A stretch of 38,096 nucleotides of DNA from Treponema sp. (GCA_024402535.1 JAKSTN010000026.1:1-38096); one strand, 5' to 3'; counted from the first letter of the stretch, positions 22,359 to 30,691 are shown. The notes: generated by a model from the letters alone, not told the origin. Program-made: numbers and translations.

Positions 22359-23947
22359 TTTTTCCTCCGGATAAAATAAGTTATGATTACACACCACACC
22401 AGGAAAAGTATGGCAAGAAGATTACGGGCAATCTGAGGAAGCGGCCCCAGGTCTTTTTTGCTTTCACCTGAAGCAGCGTTTCCTTCTTTTATTTTAATTT
22501 CATTCAAGCGGAAAAGAGCAGTAACATCATCAAAATTTTTCTGCATGAATGCTGAATCGATTTTCTGATTACGGCGGGCAGCCTTGCAGACATTTTCTAC
22601 CAGCTGGCTTGCAGCATTTCGTAAAGAAGCTGAACCATTGAAAACAGGAGTTGTAAAACTGTTTTCAGGATTTTCCAGAATCAGACGGGCAGCATCAATT
22701 TTTACTTTGTAATACATGCTGTTGTCTTCCCCAGCCCGAGCAAGATAATCCTGGAACTCATCACTTTTCTGAGCCCGCAGAGTAACAGGCACATAGCCTT
22801 CTGTCTGAGCATAAGTAATCTGAGTTTCATTTGTCAAAAGGAACTGGGCAAAAAGCCATGAAGCAAGAACTTCCTGAGAATCAGCTTTGTTGAAAATACA
22901 GAGAGACGGTCCCTGAGAAATCATTTTTGGATTTTCAGGATCAGCCTGCGGAACAGGTTTTACCACAGTTTCAAACTGAACAAGCTTATCTTCACTGATA
23001 TCACTAAGCGGAGCATCGCCTCCCATCCAAGTTGCTCCGGCAGTAGAGTCCACGGCAAAAATGCACTGACCTGCATTCAGAAAATTTCCTGGATAACTTG
23101 AAATGGCAAAGGTTGAAAAAGCACGGCTTCCGGCGTGAACGGCCACTTCATTAAGGAAGCTTTCGGTTTCTTCATTAAAAATGTAGATGCGTCCGCTTTC
23201 TTCCGAATACCCTGCATTTTTCTGTGCCAGGTACTGGATAAGCATATTATCAGTGGATTTATAAATGAAAGGAATCATCACGTTCTGATTGTTTATAGAA
23301 TAGATTCCGTTTTCATCTTTTGCGTTTGCTTCTTCGGAAAGTTTCCAGAGCCAGTTCCAGGTTACAGTTTCAGGGATTTCATATCCCAGCTTTTCAACCA
23401 TATTTTTGTTGATATACAGAGCTTCTGTTGAGCGCATGAAAGGAAGTGCAAACTGATGCCCTTCCAGAAAGCCTTCCTGTAAGAACTGTGGAACGATTTC
23501 CTCTTTACGAACTGAATCAAAGTGGAGCGCTGAACCGCCAAGTCCATATTTTTCATTTTCCAGAAGTTCATCCAGCGGAACCACAATATTTACGCCGGTG
23601 TTATACGTGGCAATATGATCTGGATAAGTTATACAGACATTTGGAGTTGTAAAAGTTGAAATGTTTGTGATTACATCATTATAAATGCGGTTGTAATCAG
23701 TGTAAATTTTCATGTTCACTTTTACATTGGGGTAAAGCTTTTCAAAATCGCGGATTGCTTTTTCATAAGCTTCAGTCTGGATTTTGTTTGTATCATTTTT
23801 TGCCCAGAAGGAAAGTTCAATATGTCGTGAGGTGTCAAACTGGTCCGGCATTGAAAATGCCGGAAGCGACTTTTTCCCGTGACAGGAAGTCAGGCAAAGA
23901 ATGATAAAAACATTTATGATAAATGGAACAATTTTTCGGTAATACAT
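22355..23947 (-). CDS. Extracellular solute-binding lipoprotein (family 1) with C-terminal membrane anchor
   Basis: 530 residues from the ATG at 23947; the frame is open upstream, but that part lies over the previous gene's terminator. A signal ends in the lipobox LTSC (C23). The body is a family-1 sugar-binding protein: IELSFWAKNDTNKIQTEAYEKAIRDFEKLYPNVKVNM, GFLEGHQFALPFMRSTEALYINKNMVEKLGYEIPETVTWNW and SQGPSLCIFNK. It is longer than usual because of a C-terminal extension ending in a hydrophobic helix and basic tail (NLLAILFLVWCVIITYFIRRKK), so it may be held in the inner membrane at both ends. It presumably delivers sugar to the permeases at 26761 and 29776. No Shine-Dalgarno; TATAAT lies 9 bases before the ATG. 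Confidence 0.85.
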   Translation of the reverse strand: MYYRKIVPFIINVFIILCLTSCHGKKSLPAFSMPDQFDTSRHIELSFWAKNDTNKIQTEAYEKAIRDFEKLYPNVKVNMKIYTDYNRIYNDVITNISTFTTPNVCITYPDHIATYNTGVNIVVPLDELLENEKYGLGGSALHFDSVRKEEIVPQFLQEGFLEGHQFALPFMRSTEALYINKNMVEKLGYEIPETVTWNWLWKLSEEANAKDENGIYSINNQNVMIPFIYKSTDNMLIQYLAQKNAGYSEESGRIYIFNEETESFLNEVAVHAGSRAFSTFAISSYPGNFLNAGQCIFAVDSTAGATWMGGDAPLSDISEDKLVQFETVVKPVPQADPENPKMISQGPSLCIFNKADSQEVLASWLFAQFLLTNETQITYAQTEGYVPVTLRAQKSDEFQDYLARAGEDNSMYYKVKIDAARLILENPENSFTTPVFNGSASLRNAASQLVENVCKAARRNQKIDSAFMQKNFDDVTALFRLNEIKIKEGNAASGESKKDLGPLPQIARNLLAILFLVWCVIITYFIRRKK

Positions 23948-23956
23948 TATTTTTAT

Positions 23957-23962
23957 ATTATA
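23957..23962 (-). promoter_or_regulatory. Putative -10 box of the solute-binding-protein gene
   Basis: TATAAT on the minus strand, 9 bases before the ATG at 23947, with no Shine-Dalgarno between. No good -35 is seen at 16-18 bases. The mRNA would have a leader of only a few bases. Confidence 0.4.
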
Positions 23963-23985
23963 ACGCGAAAATCCATATAAAATCA

Positions 23986-24016
23986 TAAAAAAAAGCAGTG
24001 CCTGAAAGACACTGCT
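23986..24016 (-). terminator. Rho-independent terminator of the lipoprotein/outer-membrane-protein operon
   Basis: On the minus strand AGCAGTG pairs with CACTGCT around a 9-base loop, followed by T9 (23986-23994). It separates the envelope-protein genes from the solute-binding-protein gene, which therefore needs its own promoter. Confidence 0.85.
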
Positions 24017-24078
24017 AAAATTCTGCAAATATGCTTAAACTCTCTTCCCTATACTCTCTCTTTTGATAAATCAGTTAC

Positions 24079-24651
24079 TTAGAATCGGAATCCGGCAAAG
24101 AACTTTGCACCGATATAAGTTGTGTTGTATCTGAAGGTTCCAAAGTCTTTATATATTCTTACAACCGGAAAATTCACATTTGTGATTCCTAGTCCTCCGT
24201 ACAATCCTTTTCTGTTGTTTTTCATAAACTGCACATCCAGGGAATTCTGTGTTCTGAAAAACATACCGCCCAGAATTCCTGCTGTGTAACCGGCTCCGGT
24301 AGAAAAATCCAGTTCGAGATTATAGTTTCCGATTTCTGCCATATTCCATGAAACACCTGCTACAGGCATGAAGCTCAATCCGTAAAAATCCAGGCCCAGA
24401 TCAAAACCGGCTGAAAAATGAACAGGTGCCGAAACATTCTTGGAATTAAACTCCCAACCACAAGTGGCTGAAAAACCTGCCAGTCCTGCAAAGCATGAAT
24501 CTTCAATGGTGTCAGGTTTTTCTGTATTAAAGCAGTCATGACGGAATGACATAAAGCCGCCTACTCCTTCATAATCCTGCTGAATGAAAACTCCGGCAAA
24601 GGCCGAAAAACAAAAGCTGGCCAGAATAATGCTGATTAAAAGTTTTTTCAT
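24079..24651 (-). CDS. Predicted small outer-membrane beta-barrel protein
   Basis: 190 residues with a signal peptide (MKKLLISIILASFCFSAFAG). The mature part is a series of short amphipathic strands rich in Gly and aromatic residues (HFSAGFDLGLDFYGLSFMPVAG, LELDFSTGAGYTAGILGGMFF, TTYIGAKFFAGFRF) and ends in Phe, the usual C-terminal signature of barrels inserted in the outer membrane. The family is not recognised. A strong Shine-Dalgarno (AGGAGG) lies in the 19-base gap after the lipoprotein gene, so both are in one operon ending at the terminator at 23986-24016. Confidence 0.65.
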   Translation of the reverse strand: MKKLLISIILASFCFSAFAGVFIQQDYEGVGGFMSFRHDCFNTEKPDTIEDSCFAGLAGFSATCGWEFNSKNVSAPVHFSAGFDLGLDFYGLSFMPVAGVSWNMAEIGNYNLELDFSTGAGYTAGILGGMFFRTQNSLDVQFMKNNRKGLYGGLGITNVNFPVVRIYKDFGTFRYNTTYIGAKFFAGFRF

Positions 24652-24670
24652 AATTCAAATCCTCCTGTAA

Positions 24671-25894
24671 TTATTTGAGAATATCTTTCAGGGCAACAGG
24701 GGCCGGAACTGTTACTGTTTTTTTATTCAGATCGACACAAGTCATTTTTACAACCTGTTCAACATTTGAAATAAAGAATACTTTTTCTCCACGCACAACC
24801 GGATATGTAAATTCTTCCGGCTTGAAACTACTAAGCCCTGCATCTTCAAGACCGGTTCCTGCAGCGTTCAGGCAGAACACATTTACTTCCTGCGAAATTG
24901 GTTTCTTGAGGAAAACAAAAATTCTGCCGTTTACATTCTGCACTGTAAGAATTTCTCTTTCTGCAATTGCAGGTTCCACAATTTCTTCCGGTTTACCGCC
25001 AGTTTTTTTAATGCGGAAAATTTTCTGACTGTTCAGGTTGATTATGATTTCAGAAAAGTAAACATAATCGGAATCGGCACAAAGCACTGTTATGCTTTTT
25101 TCGTATTCCCAACCAATTACTTCATCATAAACCGCCCCTTCATTTTCATCGAATTCTGCAACAGGTTTATCAAATGCATTTTTTTCAACATTGAATCTGC
25201 AGATCTGTAAAAGGTTCTTGTTACCTTCTCCTTTTTTGCCAAGAACGAACCAGTAATTTCCATCAGCATCTGAAACAGGCACAGCATCCTGATTTATGCT
25301 GTTTAATTTTTCTGTTACAACTGTTCCAAAGCCGTCAGATTCAGAACTAAAAGTTTTTAATCTAAGGAAATATTCTCCGTTCTCAAAATCATTACAATAA
25401 TATCTTAAGCCTTTTCCTGTAATGATTTTTGATTCCCCACCAAAGCCTGGACCACCCCAGTATGAATTCTTATCATCTGAAGCAAAAGAAGTCAGTTCTG
25501 TTTTATCAGATTTCATAACATAAATTTTCTGATAAACCGGATCATATCCGTAGAAGCTTAATTTTCCGTCATTTCCTTTAAGACAGAAATTAAACGGATT
25601 ATGCATGCTGTCAGAATATTCCCCGGGAGCATAAACATAGTCAAAGACTTCATTCTTTTCCCAGTCGTAAACGGCATATATTGTTCCGTTATTGATACGA
25701 TCTTTTTGAGGATTTTTACCCTTTGTTTCAAAGTTCATTTCAAAGTCAAAATTCAGAACGATAGGTTCATTTAATGAATCAAAACTTTTATATGAAGTGT
25801 TTCCACGAGTTTTTGAGTAATCTTCCACAGGGTAAAATGCACAGGAAGAAAACAGAGCTGTAAGCATCAGCGGCAATAAAAGTGTTTTTTTCAT
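24671..25894 (-). CDS. Lipoprotein of unknown function, beta-propeller-like
   Basis: 407 residues with a lipobox at FSSC (C18). The mature protein is beta-rich, with repeating short units of the type seen in propellers (GTIYAVYDWEKNEVFDYVYAPG, GNYWFVLGKKGEGNKNLLQICRF, DSDYVYFSEIIINLNSQKIFRIKKTGGKPEEI, GRIFVFLKKP). No catalytic motif is evident. It may be a surface or periplasmic binding or scaffold protein; the family is not recognised. A very strong Shine-Dalgarno (AGGAGGAGG) precedes the ATG. It lies downstream of the LuxR-type regulator gene, with a direct repeat in between, and is followed by the barrel-protein gene. Confidence 0.65.
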   Translation of the reverse strand: MKKTLLLPLMLTALFSSCAFYPVEDYSKTRGNTSYKSFDSLNEPIVLNFDFEMNFETKGKNPQKDRINNGTIYAVYDWEKNEVFDYVYAPGEYSDSMHNPFNFCLKGNDGKLSFYGYDPVYQKIYVMKSDKTELTSFASDDKNSYWGGPGFGGESKIITGKGLRYYCNDFENGEYFLRLKTFSSESDGFGTVVTEKLNSINQDAVPVSDADGNYWFVLGKKGEGNKNLLQICRFNVEKNAFDKPVAEFDENEGAVYDEVIGWEYEKSITVLCADSDYVYFSEIIINLNSQKIFRIKKTGGKPEEIVEPAIAEREILTVQNVNGRIFVFLKKPISQEVNVFCLNAAGTGLEDAGLSSFKPEEFTYPVVRGEKVFFISNVEQVVKMTCVDLNKKTVTVPAPVALKDILK

Positions 25895-25937
25895 AAAAAC
25901 TACCTCCTCCTAAAGTGGTAAATGTTTCTATGCTTAA

Positions 25938-25966
25938 ATCTTAGGCAGATTTTGAGGAAAAATAAA
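25938..25966 (-). promoter_or_regulatory. Putative promoter of the lipoprotein operon, weak -35
   Basis: On the minus strand TAAGAT (25938-25943) with TTTATT (25961-25966) 17 bases upstream. The poor -35 and the direct repeat just upstream of it are what one expects at an activator-dependent promoter. Confidence 0.4.
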
Positions 25967-25970
25967 TTGA

Positions 25971-25981
25971 ACCTTGGTGGA
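25971..25981 (-). promoter_or_regulatory. Direct repeat copy A (candidate activator site)
   Basis: TCCACCAAGGT on the minus strand, ending 4 bases upstream of the putative -35. It is identical to copy B at 26003-26013; the flanks AAT on both sides extend the likeness. Confidence 0.5.
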
Positions 25982-25998
25982 TTTTAAGGATTTTTGGA

Positions 25999-26736
25999 TT
26001 ACACCTTGGTGGAATTTGCAGAAAATTTGATAATAAAATCGATCTGACAGGTTACACCAAGCTTTTTATACAGCACTGCAAGGCGTTTTTTAACAGAACT
26101 GAGAGAAAGTTCATGATTTATGGCGATTTCTTCATATTTACAGCCGTCCAGAACTTCGCGAAGCATCACTTTATCTCGTTCTGTAAATCCGGCCTGCTCA
26201 AAATAATCACTTATGTTTTCTTTTTCAACTTCTTCAAGGACATCCTGATTAATCCGAACCAAAAGCTTTTTCCAGATAAGGAACATCCAGAAAACAGCTA
26301 CAAGAGAAAACAATAATTCTGTAAGGGAATCAAAAAGCTGGGCTCTTTCAAGACGGAATTGAAAACCAACGGCCAATACATAAACAATAACAGCCAGAAT
26401 GCTTTTTAATTTTTTATGGGTACTGAAAAAATGAATCTTCCGACCAAGAAGATAACTGCAGCATACAAGAATAACACTGAGCGCAGAAGAACCGTAAGCC
26501 ACACTGAAAACCGAAAACATGAAAACCCAGTAAATATAAATACGGAGATCCAGCGGGTAAATCATCTGACGGATTTCTGAATAAATAAAGAAAACCAAAA
26601 CAGGAACCATTGCACAAAGATAGACAAACCGGTCTTCAGGTCTGATTACAAAAGCAGACAACACAAAACACCCGGCAATAAATAATCCTGAAAAAATGGC
26701 GCAAAGCCGCCAGAAAGTAAATTTTGAAATACGCAT
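25999..26736 (-). CDS. Membrane-anchored LuxR-type (HTH) transcriptional regulator
   Basis: 245 residues. The first 160 or so hold five to six hydrophobic segments (FSGLFIAGCFVLSAFVI, FVYLCAMVPVLVFFIY, IYWVFMFSVFSVAYG, ALSVILVCCSYLL, LAVIVYVLAVGF, LLFSLVAVFWMFLIW). After an acidic linker, residues about 182-240 form a LuxR-type helix-turn-helix: FTERDKVMLREVLDGCKYEEIAINHELSLSSVKKRLAVLYKKLGV. No receiver domain is present. Such proteins sense a signal in or across the membrane and act on nearby DNA. It starts 24 bases after the permease gene at 26761 and may share its transcript. The last codons overlap copy B of the direct repeat, and the lipoprotein operon downstream is the likeliest target. 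Confidence 0.82.
   Translation of the reverse strand: MRISKFTFWRLCAIFSGLFIAGCFVLSAFVIRPEDRFVYLCAMVPVLVFFIYSEIRQMIYPLDLRIYIYWVFMFSVFSVAYGSSALSVILVCCSYLLGRKIHFFSTHKKLKSILAVIVYVLAVGFQFRLERAQLFDSLTELLFSLVAVFWMFLIWKKLLVRINQDVLEEVEKENISDYFEQAGFTERDKVMLREVLDGCKYEEIAINHELSLSSVKKRLAVLYKKLGVTCQIDFIIKFSANSTKV
26003..26013 (-). promoter_or_regulatory. Direct repeat copy B (candidate activator site)
   Basis: TCCACCAAGGT on the minus strand, 32 bases from copy A (about three helical turns). It lies inside the last four codons of the LuxR-type gene. Confidence 0.5.
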
Positions 26737-26760
26737 AACTTTTTTTCTAAATCCTTTTTA

Positions 26761-27600
26761 TTATCCTTTCGTTCCGCCACGGCTTACACCGCTCATAATC
26801 TTCTTACGGAAAATCAGAAACAGCAGAATAAGTGGAATTGAAATGACTACAACAGCGGCCATCATGGCCGGAATGTTTTCACGACCAAATCCGTTTTCCC
26901 GTATTTCCTGAATTCCGTTTGAAACCAGGAAATATGACGGATCATCAGTTACAAGGCGCGGCCAGATATAACTGTTCCAGCATTCAATCACTTTAAGAAT
27001 TGTTACAGTGACAAGAGTCGGACGACAGATTGGAAGCATTACTTTCCACATATATTTGAAATCGGAAGTGCCGTCCACTTTTGCCGCATAATAAAGTTCA
27101 TCAGGAACCTGTTCAAAGTTTTCTTTCAATAAATAGATATAAAAAACCGAAGTAACACTTGGAAGAATAAGCCCCAGAAATGTATTACGCAGATTCATAT
27201 TTGTAATGGTAACGTAATTTGTGATGATCAGAAGTTCATTTGGAATCATCATCATGGAAAGAAAAATTGTGAACACCAGATTCTTGCCCCGGAAATTCAA
27301 ACGGGCAAAACCATAGGCTGCCAGCACAATTACCAGAATCATAAGCAGTGTAGTCACCACTGTGAAAATCAATGTATTCAAAAGATAGCGGGAAAGATTA
27401 ACTGCGGTAAACGCATCCACATAATTTTGAAAGGTTGGATGCAGAGTAAAAAATTTGGGGACATATTCTGAAGTATAGGCGCTGTAAGTTTTTACCGAAG
27501 AAAGAATCATCCAGTAAAAAGGAAACAGAACAAAAAGCGCCCACACGCCTAAAAGGATGTATAAAAAAATATTAAATACATGAGCCCGCGTATTTTTCAT
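26761..27600 (-). CDS. Carbohydrate ABC transporter permease, MalG type
   Basis: 279 residues with six hydrophobic segments. The N-terminus, FNIFLYILLGVWALFVLFPFYWMILSSVKT, and the cytoplasmic coupling loop, ELYYAAKVDGTSDFKYMWKVMLP (EAA motif with conserved G), place it in the MalG-like group. It forms the inner-membrane channel with the MalF-type protein at 29776-30672 and is driven by the ATPase at 31559. In most genomes malF and malG are adjacent; here the SulP gene separates them, so this gene needs its own promoter. There is no Shine-Dalgarno, but TATAAT lies 7 bases before the ATG. Confidence 0.9.
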   Translation of the reverse strand: MKNTRAHVFNIFLYILLGVWALFVLFPFYWMILSSVKTYSAYTSEYVPKFFTLHPTFQNYVDAFTAVNLSRYLLNTLIFTVVTTLLMILVIVLAAYGFARLNFRGKNLVFTIFLSMMMIPNELLIITNYVTITNMNLRNTFLGLILPSVTSVFYIYLLKENFEQVPDELYYAAKVDGTSDFKYMWKVMLPICRPTLVTVTILKVIECWNSYIWPRLVTDDPSYFLVSNGIQEIRENGFGRENIPAMMAAVVVISIPLILLFLIFRKKIMSGVSRGGTKG

Positions 27601-27607
27601 ATTTTTT

Positions 27608-27636
27608 ATTATATTTGTTAAATCGTTCTTTATAAA
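27608..27636 (-). promoter_or_regulatory. Leaderless-type promoter of the MalG-type gene
   Basis: On the minus strand TTTATA (27631-27636), a 17-base spacer and TATAAT (27608-27613), 7 bases before the ATG at 27600. It overlaps the divergent sulP promoter. Confidence 0.55.
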
Positions 27637-27643
27637 GTAGAAT
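27615..27643 (+). promoter_or_regulatory. Leaderless-type promoter of the SulP gene
   Basis: TTGTTA (27615-27620), a 17-base spacer and TAGAAT (27638-27643), 7 bases before the ATG at 27651. It interlocks with the MalG promoter on the other strand: 22 bases are shared, so the two polymerases should exclude each other. Confidence 0.55.
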
Positions 27644-27650
27644 TCCAGTT

Positions 27651-29816
27651 ATGACATTTCCGAAAATACTTGGCGGCCTTAAAACTTTTTCTCCTAAAAC
27701 CATAAAAGATGATGCTCTTTCGGGCTTCATTATCGCCCTGGTTTCAATCCCTATCTCCATGGGATACGCCCAGATTGCGGGACTTCCGCCTGTTTACGGG
27801 CTTTACAGTTCCATTCTGCCGGTTCTTGTTTTTGCGTTTATGACTTCAAGTCCGCAGTACATTTTCGGAGTTGATGCGGCGCCGGCAGCGTTGGTTGGGG
27901 CTGAACTTTCTACACTGGGGATAGCTGCCGGCTCACAGGAAGCTTTAGCGGCTGTACCATTGTTCACATTTTTTACGGGAATCTTTCTTTTGATTTTTGC
28001 CCTCTGCCGTTTCGGCAAACTTAAAAAATATGTTTCAACCCCGGTTCTTGGCGGATTCGTAAGCGGCATCTGTATCACAATCATTCTTATGCAGATTCCA
28101 AAGCTTTTCGGAGGAAACGCCGGAACAGGTGAGATTTTTGAACTGTTGCCTCACATTTACCATGAAGCCCTTCACACTTTTAACCCTTGGGCTCTTGGAA
28201 CAGGCATTCTTTCCATCATTCTGATTTTAGGCTGCAAAAAACTTTTTCCTAAATTTCCACTTTCAGTTGTAATCATGCTTTTGTCTGCAGCACTTGAATG
28301 GAAGTTCCAGCTTTTCACAAAAGCCGGAATTAACACTCTGCCGGAAGTTCAGGGCGGTTTTCCAAAAATCCTTCTCCCAGATTTTTCTGCCGTTCCGGTT
28401 TTTGACTGCATCAAAGGCGGCTTTTCAATTGCCCTTGTAATTACTGCGGAAACACTTCTTGCTGCCAACGGTTATGCCATGAAGAACCGTTATAAACTTT
28501 CGGACAATACGGAAATTCTTTCCTATTCTGCCGCAAACATTGTTTCTTGTTTTCTTGGAAGCTGTCCTGTAAACGGAAGCGTTTCACGAACAAGCATGAA
28601 CCAGCAGTTCCGCGGCAAAAGTCAGATGACTCAAATTTTTGCATCTTTAATTCTTCTTGTCATCCTGCTTTTCGGAACAGGTTTCATAAAATACTTACCG
28701 GTTCCAGTTCTGACCGCAATCGTCATTACGGCTCTCTGGGGCGCCGTAGAAATAGACACGGCAAAAAAACTCCGCACATACGACCATCAGGAGTTCATGA
28801 TTTTCATTGCCGCCATGATTGCTGTTTTAATTTTTGGAACAATCATCGGCGTATTCTTTGGAGTTCTGCTTTCGTTCCTCAACGTTATCATCAAAGAATC
28901 TTTACCGCCAAGAAGTTTCCTTGGGTGCATTCCAGGCCGCGGCGGATTTTTCAGCCTTGATTTTTTCCCGGCAGCCCGTCCTGTGAAAGGCGTTGTTATT
29001 TACCGCTTCCGGGGAAACTTGTTTTTTGCAAATATCGAACAGTTCAAAAGTGATATTGAAAATGCAATCAAGCCCGACACAAAAGCTGTCATCGTTGATG
29101 CTTCGGGAATCGGGGCGCTTGATATTACGGCATGTGAAAGCCTAGAGTTTTTATGGAAGTCTCTGAAAGAGCGTGGAATCAAATTCTATCTGACTGAACA
29201 TGAACAGAAATTAAATGATGAACTTAGAAGTCTTGGACTTGGCTACATAATCGAAGAAGGCGGCGTTCGCCGAAAAATGTCTGTTGCCCTTCACGACATT
29301 GGCATGAAAAAGCCTTACGAAATTGAACTGAAGGAAAATGAAACCGTCGTTGAAGAACCTGAATTCCAGGAAAACCTGCTTCGCGAATTCGAATGGGCTT
29401 TCGGAAAAGATGCACAGAAGCAGATTGAAGAATACGTTCAGAATATGGTTTCGCATCTTGATGAAAGTGGAAACGATGATGTTTCAAAAATGATTAAAGA
29501 GTCAGGAATCTGGAACGGCATTTCATCCTACGACGAAGAATTGATTCTGCAAGTTTTTGAACTTCGCATTGCAGAACTTGAAATGGCAAAAGGCAACACG
29601 GACAGTGAACTTGCAAAACAGGTTAAGGAACGCCGTGAAAAAATTCTTGCTGAAATCAGAAAAGAAGATTCTAAATCGGCATCCAGACTTGAAAAGAAGA
29701 TGGAAAGACTGGAAAAGAAAATGGAACAGCTTGAAAAGAAAAACCAGAGCCTGAAAGGAAAACTGGAAAAAATTATCAGGCGTAGAAAGTCTTCTTCCGA
29801 CTCACCATCAGATTAA
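27651..29816 (+). CDS. SulP-family anion transporter with STAS domain and C-terminal coiled coil
   Basis: 721 residues. The N-terminal membrane domain (about 10-420, 10-14 segments) begins with the SulP signature region, DALSGFIIALVSIPISMGYAQIAGLPPVYGLYSSILP, and holds SCFLGSCPVNGSVSRTSMNQQFRGKSQ. A STAS domain (about 445-550) follows with KAVIVDASGIGALDITA, the family's phosphorylation-type loop. SulP proteins carry sulfate, bicarbonate or dicarboxylates. Unusually, about 150 further residues follow, ending in a charged coiled coil of LEKKMERLEKK-type repeats (about 675-715). The gene lies on the opposite strand to its neighbours and splits the malF and malG genes. Its last 41 bases overlap the end of the convergent MalF-type gene. 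Confidence 0.88.
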   Translation: MTFPKILGGLKTFSPKTIKDDALSGFIIALVSIPISMGYAQIAGLPPVYGLYSSILPVLVFAFMTSSPQYIFGVDAAPAALVGAELSTLGIAAGSQEALAAVPLFTFFTGIFLLIFALCRFGKLKKYVSTPVLGGFVSGICITIILMQIPKLFGGNAGTGEIFELLPHIYHEALHTFNPWALGTGILSIILILGCKKLFPKFPLSVVIMLLSAALEWKFQLFTKAGINTLPEVQGGFPKILLPDFSAVPVFDCIKGGFSIALVITAETLLAANGYAMKNRYKLSDNTEILSYSAANIVSCFLGSCPVNGSVSRTSMNQQFRGKSQMTQIFASLILLVILLFGTGFIKYLPVPVLTAIVITALWGAVEIDTAKKLRTYDHQEFMIFIAAMIAVLIFGTIIGVFFGVLLSFLNVIIKESLPPRSFLGCIPGRGGFFSLDFFPAARPVKGVVIYRFRGNLFFANIEQFKSDIENAIKPDTKAVIVDASGIGALDITACESLEFLWKSLKERGIKFYLTEHEQKLNDELRSLGLGYIIEEGGVRRKMSVALHDIGMKKPYEIELKENETVVEEPEFQENLLREFEWAFGKDAQKQIEEYVQNMVSHLDESGNDDVSKMIKESGIWNGISSYDEELILQVFELRIAELEMAKGNTDSELAKQVKERREKILAEIRKEDSKSASRLEKKMERLEKKMEQLEKKNQSLKGKLEKIIRRRKSSSDSPSD

Positions 29817-30672
29817 TTACTGTAATTGTCAGAACAATAGCAAAAAGAATTATGGCCGCAGCGGATGCATAGCTTGGATAACCGCCGGAATTTCCGTAAA
29901 GCATATCGTAAATGTAACCAACGATTGTGTTCATGTCTGCGGCGTTCAGGTTTGTGCCGAAAAGTGCAACAGCGTCGGCATAAGCTTTGAATGCCCCGAT
30001 GAATCCTGTGATGATTAAATATGAAACCGACGGAGAAATCATTGGAAGTGTGATGCGCCAGAACATGCGGCTGCGGCTGGTACCGTCTACACGGGCTGCC
30101 TGATAATACTGCGGATTCACACTTGCCAAAGCCGAAGTTAAAATCAGGATTTTAAATGGCATTACAATCCACACTGTATAAAAACACAGAACAAACATTT
30201 TTGCCCAGTAAGGCCCGTCTATAAAATCAACTCCCTTTCCACCGAACAGATGAATGAGCATATTTACAAGGCCGTCACTGTAAGCTGTCTTCTTGAAAAG
30301 AATCATGAATACAAGGCCAACGGCAAGTGTATTTGTAACGTAAGGCAGAAAATAAATTGTCTGGAAAGTTTCTTTAAGTTTTGGAATGGAACTTAATCCC
30401 AGAGCAATGAGAAGTGAAAGCCCTGTAGAAACAGGCACTGTGATAATTACAAGGATAAATGTATTTTTTACGGCTTTAAGAAAATACGGATCGTGAAGAA
30501 CGTACTTGTAGTTGTAAAGCCCTGTTCCGAAAAAACTCTGGCTTGCAAAATTGTAGCCTTCTTCAAAAGAATAAACAAAAACGTCAAAGAGCGGATAAAT
30601 CATGAACACTGCCATGAATAAAAATGCGGGAATAAGATAAAGCCAGCCTTTGGGATTATTTTTATCAAGCAT
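29776..30672 (-). CDS. Carbohydrate ABC transporter permease, MalF type
   Basis: 298 residues with six hydrophobic segments. GWLYLIPAFLFMAVFMIYPLFDVFVYSF is the typical MalF/UgpA-like start, and QYYQAARVDGTSRSRMFWRITLP is the EAA coupling loop. It pairs with the MalG-type permease at 26761-27600. AAGGAG precedes the ATG, and the gene starts 19 bases after the SH3-like lipoprotein gene, in the order ATPase, lipoprotein, MalF. Its 3' end overlaps the 3' end of sulP by 41 bases, so no separate terminator exists and transcripts of the two genes can pair. Confidence 0.9.
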   Translation of the reverse strand: MLDKNNPKGWLYLIPAFLFMAVFMIYPLFDVFVYSFEEGYNFASQSFFGTGLYNYKYVLHDPYFLKAVKNTFILVIITVPVSTGLSLLIALGLSSIPKLKETFQTIYFLPYVTNTLAVGLVFMILFKKTAYSDGLVNMLIHLFGGKGVDFIDGPYWAKMFVLCFYTVWIVMPFKILILTSALASVNPQYYQAARVDGTSRSRMFWRITLPMISPSVSYLIITGFIGAFKAYADAVALFGTNLNAADMNTIVGYIYDMLYGNSGGYPSYASAAAIILFAIVLTITVINLMVSRKKTFYA

Positions 30673-30691
30673 GATTTTCTCCTTAAACCTT

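Noticed and set aside
28441..28960. Shadow frames within sulP (minus 28441-28644, plus 28547-28960)
   Set aside because: Both lie inside the SulP membrane domain, have no start signals and no recognisable features.
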